Part shown: piece by piece, positions 25,216-33,448 of the stretch | How positions within the stretch are numbered: position 1 is the stretch's first letter | Layout of the letters: each line of letters begins with the position of its first letter | DNA from: Massilia phosphatilytica | GTDB taxonomy: Bacteria > Pseudomonadota > Gammaproteobacteria > Burkholderiales > Burkholderiaceae_D | DNA length: 64,000 bases | NCBI RefSeq assembly: GCF_002968015.1 | Contig: NZ_PUIP01000003.1 | Coordinates: 186,001 to 250,000 of the forward strand | Direction: 5' to 3' | Notes under the pieces: generated by a model | The model's database searches: none | What the model was told of the DNA's origin: nothing | The model's input: only the letters and a program-made list of their open reading frames with translations | Position numbers and translations under genes: made by a program

Positions 25216-26916
25216 TCAGCGGGGGCGCAAGAGTTTGATTCGCACCATGCCAAGGCTGTCCGACGGGAGGATGTTAAGGCGCTCGTCGCCGTTCAGGACA
25301 CGTCCCGCGACCCAGCGTCCGTCGAGGTAACGGCCTTCCTCAACACGTGCAAGTTCGATCGGCTGGTCCGGCTGGCCTTTCGCTGCGAAAGTGAGCTCGA
25401 GGTCCTTGCCGACGGCCAGGAACTCGTCGGGACCGAGTTGGAGAAGCAGACCGGTCGGGCGAATATCGGTCAGCTCCGGGGCACCCCAGCCATTGTTCTG
25501 AGGCTTGCGCTCCGGAACCGGAGCTGGCGCGGGAACCCCCATATCGAGGAGCATCTTGTGCAAAGCTTCCCGCTGTCCGCGTACGGTGACGGTGTAGTCG
25601 CCGACATCGGTGCTCTGCCGTTCGCCCGCCGCAAGGGCCCAGCCATGGACGGTGCCCGCCGCCTGGGCCTGTGCCAGGTGCGGCAACATCGGCGTCAGCA
25701 ACGCATAGGTCTCGGCAAGCTGGTTGCCCGGCAAGCCGTCTTCGATGCCGAACGGCGAGAACCCGATCGCCTGGTGGCGGCCCAGGGCTTCGAACAGGTT
25801 GCCGACAATGAAACGCGACTCGGGAATGAACAGCGGATTCGACGGTTGGCGGTAGACCGCGGTCCAGCCGCTGAAATCGTCGACGTAGATGTCGGGCGCG
25901 AGGAAGTCGAGGTGAGGCGCACCGGCACGCCAGACGTCGAACACGCGCGGAACCGGCCCGCCCGACGGGTAGGTGCCGGCGACGTCTCCCTCCTTTTGCG
26001 GTCCAAGCCAGGCATTCGTGTACATCGGCAACGGCAGCTTGGTCTTTCCCGCAGCGGCGACGGTGTCGACGAATCGGCTGACGGCCCAGGCCATGAACAC
26101 CTCCTCCGCCTGCCAGCCGCCGCCGAACACCTCGGCCCAGGTGCCGCCGCGTTTGCTGCCGTGGCTACGCCACAGTGCGTCGAGCGTTGGAGCGAGATGA
26201 CCCTTGTTCTTTTCCAGATAGTCCAGCAGTGCTCCCGGAACAGGCGCATTCCAGGCCGCCTCCGCGGCCGAAGAACGGTCGCGACTGTCGCCGAGCAGTC
26301 CGGTCTCATTTTCGACCTGAATCGCAATGACCGTATGTTGGGGATCGGTCGCGGCAAGGTGCGCGGTCAGGCGCGTGAAGGCCGCCGCATCGGCAGTCGC
26401 GATCGCGCCGCCGAACAGACTGATCGGCTTATCTCCCTGCGCGAACGGGAGCGTAGAAGGACGCGTGACGGCGCGCGGAAAACGTTTGAGGTCGGCGCGC
26501 ACCCACTCCGGGGCATAGGTCGACTTGGCGTTCTTGATCGTGCCGAACCACAGCAGCACGAGCCGCATGCCGTTCTTGCGTGCCAGACGAATCTGGTCGT
26601 CGACCAAGGTAAAATCAAAACGGCCTTCCTCGGGTTCCAGGAGTTCCCAATAGACCGGCGTGACGACCGTATTCAGGTGCATCTTCCTGAGTTTGTCGAA
26701 CAGGGGCCCCAGGTCCGTTCTGCTCGACACGCTCGAATTGTGGACCTCGCCGCCGAGCGCAATCCACGACTTGCCGTCGACTATGAGCTGGATTGCCTGA
26801 CCACGCGTCTCCAGCCGCGGCAGCAGCGCTGATGGTTCGCGGGCGGCGGCCTGCATCGTCGTGCCAAGCAGTGCCGCGCCTGCCAGCAGGGCAGCCAGTT
26901 TTTTCCGATAACGCAT
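25216..26916 (-). CDS. exported GH35-like beta-galactosidase with DUF5597-type C-terminus
   Basis: 566 residues with a signal peptide ending in QAAA (about 24). The TIM barrel shows GGEVHNSSVSSRTDLGPLFDKLRKMHLNTVVTPVYWELLEPEEG, characteristic of GH35/GH42 relatives. The acid/base is likely the first Glu of QVENETG, and the nucleophile the Glu of LFIPESRF. The C-terminal 130 residues (from about 430) match the domain called DUF5597 in annotated relatives. Related proteins are found in xyloglucan, pectin and glycoside loci. It follows a small membrane-protein ORF by 11 bp in the minus operon from 28357. Confidence 0.87.
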   Translation of the reverse strand: MRYRKKLAALLAGAALLGTTMQAAAREPSALLPRLETRGQAIQLIVDGKSWIALGGEVHNSSVSSRTDLGPLFDKLRKMHLNTVVTPVYWELLEPEEGRFDFTLVDDQIRLARKNGMRLVLLWFGTIKNAKSTYAPEWVRADLKRFPRAVTRPSTLPFAQGDKPISLFGGAIATADAAAFTRLTAHLAATDPQHTVIAIQVENETGLLGDSRDRSSAAEAAWNAPVPGALLDYLEKNKGHLAPTLDALWRSHGSKRGGTWAEVFGGGWQAEEVFMAWAVSRFVDTVAAAGKTKLPLPMYTNAWLGPQKEGDVAGTYPSGGPVPRVFDVWRAGAPHLDFLAPDIYVDDFSGWTAVYRQPSNPLFIPESRFIVGNLFEALGRHQAIGFSPFGIEDGLPGNQLAETYALLTPMLPHLAQAQAAGTVHGWALAAGERQSTDVGDYTVTVRGQREALHKMLLDMGVPAPAPVPERKPQNNGWGAPELTDIRPTGLLLQLGPDEFLAVGKDLELTFAAKGQPDQPIELARVEEGRYLDGRWVAGRVLNGDERLNILPSDSLGMVRIKLLRPR

Positions 26917-26927
26917 GTCTATATTCT

Positions 26928-27116
26928 TCAGGATTCAATGTTGGGACAACTCGGTCCATGCTCGCCGCCATCACGACAGTTCCCGACCCACTCGACCCAG
27001 ATGCACAGCGGATTGGCGCGTGACAGTACTACGGCGCAGAAGGTGGCGACGCCGCCCAGCAGGACTGTGATCTGAAGCGCCGTGTTTGATTCAACGACAG
27101 TCAGGAGCGTCAGCAT
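26928..27116 (-). CDS. small single-pass membrane protein, paralogue of 41299-41478
   Basis: 62 residues starting MLTLLTVVESNTAL. One membrane segment (about 15-32, ITVLLGGVATFCAVVLSR) is followed by NPLCIWVEWVG and a short polar Cys-containing tail. It sits 5 bp after the MFS stop and 11 bp before the GH35 start, on the same strand. Translation may be coupled to the MFS gene, since I see no good ribosome site. It aligns without gaps to the ORF at 41299-41478, with 19 of the first 43 residues identical, including GG-ATF, P-C-W-EW and an early Glu. That conservation is strong evidence that both are real proteins. I know no named family for it. Confidence 0.6.
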   Translation of the reverse strand: MLTLLTVVESNTALQITVLLGGVATFCAVVLSRANPLCIWVEWVGNCRDGGEHGPSCPNIES

Positions 27117-27121
27117 GGGGT

Positions 27122-28357
27122 CTAGACACCGGCTTGCGGACGCGCCAGACGCCCGGCGCGCATGCGCATCAGGCCGGCCCCGATGGCGCAGGCCGCCGAG
27201 ATCAACCCGAAGGCCAGGAACGCGCCCTGCAAATTGCCGACCGAGCCGCGCATCAGATTGACGACCGCAGGCGACAGGAACTGGGCCGCGAAGAACGAGC
27301 TCGCCCACCAGCCCATGCCGCGGCCGCGGTGCTCGAACGAGAATTTGCTTTGGGCCCAGGCGATCAGCGCGGGGACGATGATGCCGTTGGCCAGCTGCTG
27401 GATGAACGCGAACGCAAGCGCGACCTGGTAGTTCGGCGCCAGGCCGATGCCGGCCAGTCCGATCGCGTAGCCGAGGAAGACCAGGCCGATCTGGGCACCG
27501 GCGCCGTAGCGCGTGGTCAGCTTGAACACGATCGCGCCCAGTGGCACCCCGATGCTCGGGATGGCCATCGACAGGCCGATCTTTTGCGGATCCGCGACGC
27601 CCAGGTCCTTCAGCAGGACGGAGAAATTGATGACCTGGACATAGTAAATCGTCGACAACAACACGGTCACGCCCGCAACCATGAAGGCGATCGCATACGG
27701 AAACGGCGATCCCGCACTCGCATGGCCCGGTTGCCCCTGCTTGCGGCGCGGTTCGGGCTCGAACAGGAACGCCAGGCTGGCCAGCAGGATCGGCAGCGCG
27801 ATGGCATAGACAAGGAAGGGCCACTGCCAGCCCTGCGCCGCCAGGAAGCCCGAGCTGGCGATGGTCAGGGTGCCGAGCACAGACCCGACCACGCCCTGCA
27901 GCATCAGCCAGCGGTGGCGCGCTTCCTCTTCGAAATAGTCGGCCAGAAGCGTGTTCACGACGGTCAGCACGCCGGCTTCGCCGATGCCGATCACGACGCG
28001 CCCTGCCACCACGGCCCAGAAGTTGTCGATCGCAAACGGGACCAGGCCGCCGGCGGCGTAGAACGCCATCGACCAAAGCAGCAGCGGACGGCGCCCGAAG
28101 CGGTCCGCGATCGCGCCGGCGCCCGGTGCCAGTAACGCGATGCAGGCACTGGGCGCGGTGATCAGGAGGGGGACCATCAAGGCCGGGTTCGGCACGTCGC
28201 GGAAGTGGCCGAGCAGCGTGGGCAACGTCGGCGCCAGCGCGATGATGGCCATCACCGGCAGGAAGCCGGAGATCACGAGGATCCAGCCCTGGCGCCAGTC
28301 GGCCTCGCGTTTAACGGTAGGGACGGCCGAAGCAGGCCGCGTCGAAGTGCTGCGCAT
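27122..28357 (-). CDS. MFS transporter, paralogue of the one at 6969
   Basis: 411 residues and about 12 membrane segments; the start at 28357 has AAGGAG at good spacing. It shares long blocks with the MFS protein at 6969-8180 (WRQGWILVISGFLPVMAI, VQVINFSVLLKDLG, EHRGRGMGWWASSFFAAQF), so a recent duplication or a common subfamily is clear. The loop DRFGRRPLLLW marks the MFS fold. It leads an operon with the small membrane ORF, GH35, SnoaL-like, ThuA and LysR genes. Two sites sit upstream: the 38-bp element copy 4 (28480-28517) and an AT-rich palindrome (28425-28440). Confidence 0.9.
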   Translation of the reverse strand: MRSTSTRPASAVPTVKREADWRQGWILVISGFLPVMAIIALAPTLPTLLGHFRDVPNPALMVPLLITAPSACIALLAPGAGAIADRFGRRPLLLWSMAFYAAGGLVPFAIDNFWAVVAGRVVIGIGEAGVLTVVNTLLADYFEEEARHRWLMLQGVVGSVLGTLTIASSGFLAAQGWQWPFLVYAIALPILLASLAFLFEPEPRRKQGQPGHASAGSPFPYAIAFMVAGVTVLLSTIYYVQVINFSVLLKDLGVADPQKIGLSMAIPSIGVPLGAIVFKLTTRYGAGAQIGLVFLGYAIGLAGIGLAPNYQVALAFAFIQQLANGIIVPALIAWAQSKFSFEHRGRGMGWWASSFFAAQFLSPAVVNLMRGSVGNLQGAFLAFGLISAACAIGAGLMRMRAGRLARPQAGV

Positions 28358-28424
28358 CGTGTAAGTCTCCTTGTCATTGCCGCGGCGAAGCGCCGCCCCT
28401 GTCTTGCGCAGGTTCCAGAACCAG

Positions 28425-28440
28425 AATTATCATAATTATT
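28425..28440 (-). promoter_or_regulatory. AT-rich palindromic operator, copy 1
   Basis: In the minus sense this reads AATAATTATGATAATT and contains a perfect AATTAT-G-ATAATT dyad. It matches ATAATTA(C/T)GAT at 33390-33405 over 12 of 15 aligned positions. It overlaps a possible -10 (AATAAT) of the MFS operon, a position suited to repression, perhaps by the TetR protein encoded at 28537. Confidence 0.5.
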
Positions 28441-28479
28441 TTTGGCGGTTTTCCCAAGCAAAATATGATGGGCCGCTGC

Positions 28480-28517
28480 TGATTCGCTGAATAGCTGCTA
28501 TCGACGCGCCGGATACC
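28480..28517 (-). promoter_or_regulatory. 38-bp nod-box-like element, copy 4
   Basis: Plus strand begins TGATTCGCTG and ends CCGGATACC. It has a perfect ATAG-CTG-CTAT dyad (28491-28501) and the only exact ATC-N9-GAT dyad of the four copies (28500-28514). It is the most diverged copy but keeps 16 columns invariant across all four. It lies 123 bp upstream of the MFS start and about 40 bp upstream of the AT-rich operator, where LysR activators usually bind. Confidence 0.55.
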
Positions 28518-28536
28518 CGACCGGCGCTGTCGCAAG

Positions 28537-29184
28537 TCAGCGTGCCGGGACGAACTGCAGGTAGGCGAGCATCATGTCGCTCAGGTCTTCCAGCATATCG
28601 TTCCAGCGGCTGGCGTCGCCCAGGCCGCCAACGCTGTCCAGGCCGAGAAAGCGCGCCTGGGATGCGTAGATCAGCGTCATGCTTGCTTCGATCGCACGTG
28701 CCGGTTTCGGGTGGCGTATCTCGCCTCCGCACGCCTCGACCAGGCGGCTGAACTTGGCGTGGTTTTCCTGCGCCGACTTGCGCCCGGCCGTCGCGATCAC
28801 CTCATCGGCGGAACTGCGCAGCATGAAGGAGCGCAGCACGGCGGCGTTTTCCTTGAGTAGCCGCCCGAGCCCGGTGACGACGGCGGGAACGACTTCGGCA
28901 AGGCCATGCGCGCTGGTGGCAATACGCTGCGCCTCGTCGGTGAACTCCTCGCCGAGGCGCGCCAGGAATTGCACTTGGACCGCCCGCAGCAACTCATCCT
29001 TGCCGGTGACGCGGCCGTACAGCGCGCCGGTGGACACGCCCGCCCGCTGGCAGATTTCGGCCAGCGTGATCTGGTCGTACGGACGCTCCCGCAACGACTC
29101 GATGGTCGCCTCGATGATGCGTTCGAACGATTGGCGGCTGCGCCCCTGCTTGGGCGCGCGCGCGTGGGAAGTGGCACTCTGCAT
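28537..29184 (-). CDS. TetR family transcriptional regulator
   Basis: 215 residues from the ATG at 29184; the frame continues to a TTG at 29250 but that would be an unlikely start. The N-terminal helix-turn-helix is QSFERIIEATIESLRERPYDQITLAEICQRAGVSTGALYGRVTGKDELL, a textbook TetR domain. The C-terminal ligand domain is all-helical and unlike named subfamilies. It follows the FMN reductase gene by 62 bp and is the last gene of the monooxygenase operon. It may bind the AT-rich palindromes at 28425 and 33390, next to the two operons on either side of it. Confidence 0.9.
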   Translation of the reverse strand: MQSATSHARAPKQGRSRQSFERIIEATIESLRERPYDQITLAEICQRAGVSTGALYGRVTGKDELLRAVQVQFLARLGEEFTDEAQRIATSAHGLAEVVPAVVTGLGRLLKENAAVLRSFMLRSSADEVIATAGRKSAQENHAKFSRLVEACGGEIRHPKPARAIEASMTLIYASQARFLGLDSVGGLGDASRWNDMLEDLSDMMLAYLQFVPAR

Positions 29185-29246
29185 GGATGTCGACTTGCTG
29201 AAGGAATGACAGGATTCTAACGGAATCCCGTCCGGGAGCGGAAAAT

Positions 29247-29867
29247 TCAAAACGACAATTCCGGTTTTTTATTCCTTCGCGCAAACACGCTGGACGGATC
29301 CACGACCTGCTCCGCCAGCACCTTCAAGCTGGCCGCTACCTGGGCATCCAGGCATTGGCCCTGCGCGTCGAACAGCTTGACGCCGGCCGTGTTCAAGGTG
29401 ACGCCCAGCGGCGTCGGCCAGCCGCGCAGCGCGTGCACGATCGAGCGCATCGCACCGAGCGTCGTATTGCAACCCTGCCAGCCGGCGGCCGTGACGATGC
29501 AGCCGACCGGCATGCCGTCCAGGTACACGCGCTCGTCGGCGCGCAGGTCTTCCAGCAGGTCGATGGCGTTCTTGACGAGGCCCGAGACGCCGCCGTGGTA
29601 GCCCGGCGACGCGAAGATGACGGCGTCGGCGCGGCGCACGGCCTCGACGATGGCGCGCTGCGCCGGGCTGCGTTCGCGCACTTCGGGCGAGAACACGTCC
29701 AGCGTGCTGAGGGCTTCGCCGCCGAACAGCTGCGTTTCCGCGCCCAGGTCTTCGGCGTACTGCAGCGCCGTGCGCAGGGCGCTTTCCGTGCTGGAGCCGG
29801 GGCGGGTCGTGCCGCCGATACCGACGATGAAGGGGCGGTCGGCGAGGTGAGTGTCGATGGCGTTCAT
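29247..29867 (-). CDS. NADPH-dependent FMN reductase
   Basis: 206 residues from the ATG at 29867 with ACAGGAGATC upstream. Flavodoxin-like fold: IVGIGGTTRPGSSTESALRTAL carries the phosphate-binding loop for FMN, and FASPGYHGGVSGLVKNAIDLLEDL the isoalloxazine-side loop. This family (SsuE/MsuE/ArsH relatives) supplies reduced flavin to two-component monooxygenases. A luciferase-like monooxygenase is encoded in the same operon (32262), so the two probably work as a pair. It lies 13 bp after the GH3 gene. Confidence 0.9.
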   Translation of the reverse strand: MNAIDTHLADRPFIVGIGGTTRPGSSTESALRTALQYAEDLGAETQLFGGEALSTLDVFSPEVRERSPAQRAIVEAVRRADAVIFASPGYHGGVSGLVKNAIDLLEDLRADERVYLDGMPVGCIVTAAGWQGCNTTLGAMRSIVHALRGWPTPLGVTLNTAGVKLFDAQGQCLDAQVAASLKVLAEQVVDPSSVFARRNKKPELSF

Positions 29868-29880
29868 GGTGATCTCCTGT

Positions 29881-32265
29881 TTAATCGGTGTTGACTTGTA
29901 CGGCAATGGGTAGGTCGGCGCTGGAGCGGCCGACCAGCAGGTCGACGGGGCCCGGCAGGTCGGTCCAGCCGCCCTCCCACGTTTGCAGCCGGCGGCGGTC
30001 GATGGCGATGCTGACCGTGCGGGTCTCACCAGCCGCGAGGTGGACCTTCTCGAAACCGACGAGCGTCAGTTCGGGCACCGTGCGGTACACCTGCACGACT
30101 TCCGCCCCGGCGCGCGTGCCGGTATTGCGCACGCCGACGGTGACGGTCCAGCCATCCGCGCCGTCCGGCTCGATCGCGGCGCCATCCAGCGCGAAGGTCG
30201 TGTAGCCGAAGCCGGCGCCGAACGCCTGGTGCGGTGCGATGCCGCGCGCGGCCAGGCCGCGGTAGCCGACCCGCGTGCCCTCGCTGTACGGCAGGTCGCC
30301 GTTCGCATCCGGCTGCAGCGACAGCGCCGGGTAATCGGCATCGGCGCGGGCGATGGTGACGGGCATGCGGCCGCCCGGCTCGCGGTCGCCCGCCAGGACC
30401 TGCGCCAGCGCGCGGCCGAATTCCTCGCCCGGGTACCAGCAATGCAGCACGGCCTTCGCCTGATCTTCCCAGCGCGTGTCGAACGCGTGGCCGACGTTGG
30501 TGACGACGACCGTGTTCGGGTTCGCGGCGCATACCTGTTCGATCAGGTCGACCTGTTCGGCCGGCAGGCGCGTGTCGATCCTGTCCTTGCTCTCCACGCT
30601 GGCGTCCGACGTCTCGCCGACGACCAGCACGACGGCATCCGCCGCACGGGCCGCCGCGACGGCACGGGCCATCATCGCCTCGTTGCTGTCCGGGCCGCGC
30701 ATGCCGTACCACAGGCCCTGGCAGCGGGCGGGCGTGTAGCGCAGCTCCGCGACGACCGATACTTGCTGGCCGGCGCGCAGGTCGATGGACACGGCATCCG
30801 CATCGCCGCTTTTCAGGCGGCCCATCACGTCGCCGGGCGCAAGCTGCTCGTCGCGGCGGAACACTTCCACGCCATCGACCACCAGGCGCAGCGCGCCCGT
30901 GCCGCCGATATAAAAGCGGTGCGGGCCGTCGACTTGCGCCGTGACGATGCCGCTCGCCCGCGTGGCAGCAAGCTGTTGCAGCGCACCGGCCGCGTGCACG
31001 CCGTGGAACCACGTCAGCGAATTCGTATCACGCGTTTCGCTCAGCAGCGGGCTGCCTGCGCAGTCGGGATTGTCGAAGTAATCCAGCGTCATGCCGCGCG
31101 TGCAGCCGTCGACATCCCGTGCCGGCCGTGCGGGCATGCGCGGCAGCTTCGGCTGCGGATCGACACCGGGCTCGTACGCGACGATCGTGTCGCCGAAGCG
31201 GGCACGCAGCGCGTCCAGCGGCAGCAGCGCGTCCGGCCGCACCGCGATCTTCGCGAACGTGCCGCCCTGGAAGCACGGCGCGCTAGCGTTTGGTCCCAGC
31301 ACCGCGATGCGGGGGAAGCGCGCCGGATCGAGCGGCAGGATCGCGTTCTCGTTGCGCACCAGCGTAAAACCGGCGGCGGCCGCTTCCACGAGCAGTGCAC
31401 CGGCTTCGTCGGCGGGCAGCGGGGCGCCCTTGTCCCGGCCGAAGCGCCGCGCCGTCCTTGCCACGCGCTCGGCCGCGTCGCGCACGCGTGCCGGATCTAC
31501 CTGCCCTTCCGCCACCGCGCCCGCGCTCTTCGCGCCGAGGAAGCGTGCGGGACCCGGCATCTCGAGGTCGAGGCCACCGTTCAGCGACGGCACTGTCGAA
31601 TGCGTACCGAACCAGTCGCTCATGAACACGCCCTCGAACTTCCATTCGCCCTTGGCGACGTCGCGCACGACCTTGCCCGCTTCCGCGCACCACGTGCCGT
31701 TCACCTTGTTGTACGCGGTGAGCATCCCCGCGCAGCCGGCTTGCGCAGCCATCTCGAACGGCGCGAGGTAGACTTCGCGCAGCGTGCGCTCGTCGACGAC
31801 CGCGTTCATGGAATCGCGCGCCGTCTCGCTGTCGTTGCACACGAGGTGTTTTGCCACCGCGCCCGTGCCGACCGACTGGCAGCCCTGGACCCACGCGGCG
31901 CCGAGCCGGCCGCACAGCAGCGGGTCTTCGGAAAAATATTCGAACGCGCGGCCGGCCAGCGGGCTGCGGGCGAGGTTCAGGTTCGGCGCGAGCATCAGGT
32001 CCACCTTGCGGCGGATCGCCTCGCCGCCGACGAGGCGTCCGACCCGCTGCACGAGTTCCCTGTCCCAGCTGGCGCCCAGTGCGACGGGGGCGGGTGTCAG
32101 CAGCGACACGTCGCGCTCGTCCACGCGCGGACCGGCCACGCCCATCGGGCCGTCCGCCATCGCCAGCGACGGGATGCCGGCGTGCGGGATGGCGGCCGTG
32201 GACCACATCGACGCGCCCGCCGTCAGCGCCGCCATCTCGTCCAGTGTCAGAGTCGTGTCTTTCAT
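29881..32265 (-). CDS. cytoplasmic GH3 glycoside hydrolase with PA14 domain
   Basis: 794 residues with no signal peptide. GH3 N-domain: MADGPMGVAGPR, GAVAKHLVCNDSETARDSMNAVVDERTLREVYLAPFE and the nucleophile motif FMSDWFGTHS. A PA14 domain is inserted after about 400 (GMTLDYFDNPDCAGSPLL to about 540), followed by the rest of the second domain and a fibronectin-III-like C-terminus (GVRNTGTRAGAEVVQVY). PA14-bearing GH3 enzymes cleave beta-glucosides, often of phenolics or saponins. The start overlaps the stop of the monooxygenase gene (ATGA). Coupling of a cytosolic glucosidase to a flavin monooxygenase suggests deglucosylation followed by oxidation of the aglycone. Confidence 0.92.
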   Translation of the reverse strand: MKDTTLTLDEMAALTAGASMWSTAAIPHAGIPSLAMADGPMGVAGPRVDERDVSLLTPAPVALGASWDRELVQRVGRLVGGEAIRRKVDLMLAPNLNLARSPLAGRAFEYFSEDPLLCGRLGAAWVQGCQSVGTGAVAKHLVCNDSETARDSMNAVVDERTLREVYLAPFEMAAQAGCAGMLTAYNKVNGTWCAEAGKVVRDVAKGEWKFEGVFMSDWFGTHSTVPSLNGGLDLEMPGPARFLGAKSAGAVAEGQVDPARVRDAAERVARTARRFGRDKGAPLPADEAGALLVEAAAAGFTLVRNENAILPLDPARFPRIAVLGPNASAPCFQGGTFAKIAVRPDALLPLDALRARFGDTIVAYEPGVDPQPKLPRMPARPARDVDGCTRGMTLDYFDNPDCAGSPLLSETRDTNSLTWFHGVHAAGALQQLAATRASGIVTAQVDGPHRFYIGGTGALRLVVDGVEVFRRDEQLAPGDVMGRLKSGDADAVSIDLRAGQQVSVVAELRYTPARCQGLWYGMRGPDSNEAMMARAVAAARAADAVVLVVGETSDASVESKDRIDTRLPAEQVDLIEQVCAANPNTVVVTNVGHAFDTRWEDQAKAVLHCWYPGEEFGRALAQVLAGDREPGGRMPVTIARADADYPALSLQPDANGDLPYSEGTRVGYRGLAARGIAPHQAFGAGFGYTTFALDGAAIEPDGADGWTVTVGVRNTGTRAGAEVVQVYRTVPELTLVGFEKVHLAAGETRTVSIAIDRRRLQTWEGGWTDLPGPVDLLVGRSSADLPIAVQVNTD

Positions 32266-33356
32266 TGGAATGCAGGGATCACGTGTTGCGCCAGCAGGCG
32301 CAGGGTCTGGTCGGCGTAGGCGAGACGCTGTTCCGTGAGCGGGCCGGTGACCGTGCCGCACAGGATGTTGCCGATGCCGACCTGCTGGTACGCGCGCAGC
32401 TTGTCGATGACAGTGGCCGGGCTGCCGTACAGGCACCACGTGGCCATCCATTCTTCCGTCAGCGCGGCGCCCGTGCGGTCCGTCTTCTTGTTCGCGTCGT
32501 CGCTTTCCGCTTTCGCGTTGAAGGCGGCTTCGCGGTCGATGGCTTCCTGGTACGACGCCAGGATCTCCATCACTTCCTTGCGCGCCTGCTCGTCCGTCTC
32601 CGCCAGGTGGACGCACTGGTAGCTGTGCGTCGTCCACGACAGCGCGTCGGCCACCGTCTGCTCGTCATGGCCCGCCGCCAGCAGCTGTTCGCGGTATTTG
32701 CCGAAGTATTTCTTCACGTGCGTGAGCGGTTCCAGGCCGCCGATCTGCGGCGGCGTGAACGCGGGGATGAACGCGGGCCAGCCATTCACCGCGGCGCGCG
32801 TGATGCTCGCATCCTTCATCGCCACCGGCATCAGGCGCGCGTGCTTCGGACCATAGGCGCTCGGGGCGATGCGCTGCAGCACGCGGCCCTTGTGGAAGCC
32901 ATCCAGCTCGATCGCATCGTCTTCGATTTTCTTGTTCCACAGCGCTTCCGCCGCGGCCAGGTTTTCCTCGGCGATGCGGCCTGCGTCCTTGTAGTTCACG
33001 CCGAAGCCGATCATCTCTTCCGGCGTGGTGCCCGAGCCGACGCCCACCAGCAACTTGCCCTTCGTCAGGTGGTCGAGGATGTTGATGCGCTCGACGAAGC
33101 GGACCGGGTGGTGCAGCGGCACGGTCGTGACGGAGAAGCCGAAATGCATGTCCGGCAGCTTGGCGGCCAGGTACGAGGCGAACATGTAGCTGTCGCTGGC
33201 GACCGCCATGTAGCCGTTGAAGTGGTGGTCCGGCAGGAAGATCGCGTCGAAGCCGAGCTCGCCCGCCAGCAGGGCGTGCTTCTCCAGGTCGACGATCAGT
33301 TGGCGATCGGCGTCCGGCGTCATGGTGCGGGCGTTGAGGAAGACGGAAAAGCGCAT
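32262..33356 (-). CDS. LLM class flavin-dependent oxidoreductase (luciferase-like monooxygenase)
   Basis: 364 residues from the ATG at 33356, after AAGGGAC; an open frame reaches 33437 but crosses the promoter. Bacterial luciferase-like TIM barrel: LGFDAIFLPDHHFNG, FGFSVTTVPLHHPVRFVERINILDHLTKGKLLVGVGSGTTPEEMIGFG, and GSPATVIDKLRAYQQVGIGNILCG. It needs reduced FMN, which the reductase at 29247 can supply. It leads the operon LLM-GH3-FMN reductase-TetR. The substrate is unknown; an aromatic or alkyl aglycone is one option. Confidence 0.9.
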   Translation of the reverse strand: MRFSVFLNARTMTPDADRQLIVDLEKHALLAGELGFDAIFLPDHHFNGYMAVASDSYMFASYLAAKLPDMHFGFSVTTVPLHHPVRFVERINILDHLTKGKLLVGVGSGTTPEEMIGFGVNYKDAGRIAEENLAAAEALWNKKIEDDAIELDGFHKGRVLQRIAPSAYGPKHARLMPVAMKDASITRAAVNGWPAFIPAFTPPQIGGLEPLTHVKKYFGKYREQLLAAGHDEQTVADALSWTTHSYQCVHLAETDEQARKEVMEILASYQEAIDREAAFNAKAESDDANKKTDRTGAALTEEWMATWCLYGSPATVIDKLRAYQQVGIGNILCGTVTGPLTEQRLAYADQTLRLLAQHVIPAFQ

Positions 33357-33389
33357 ACAAGTCCCTTCTGGATGGTGTCGAGGAAAAAT

Positions 33390-33405
33390 CATAATCGTAA
33401 TTATG
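33390..33405 (-). promoter_or_regulatory. AT-rich palindromic operator, copy 2
   Basis: In the minus sense CATAATTACGATTATG, a perfect CATAAT-TACG-ATTATG dyad. It lies where transcription of the monooxygenase operon should begin, just downstream of the -10 at 33409-33414. It resembles the site at 28425-28440. Confidence 0.55.
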
Positions 33406-33408
33406 GTT

Positions 33409-33437
33409 ATGGTAGGTGCAGATATTCGATGCGTCAA
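33409..33437 (-). promoter_or_regulatory. promoter of the monooxygenase operon
   Basis: In the minus sense TTGACG (33432-33437), 17 bp spacer, TACCAT (33409-33414). This is a fair sigma-70 promoter, 53 bp before the LLM start, with the AT-rich operator directly downstream. Confidence 0.5.
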
Positions 33438-33448
33438 TCTCTTTTATT

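Noticed and set aside
28537..33356. The monooxygenase operon as part of a sulfonate (ssu-like) pathway
   Set aside because: The flavin reductase and LLM protein would allow it, but no sulfonate transporter is present and the GH3 gene is translationally coupled, pointing to glycosides.
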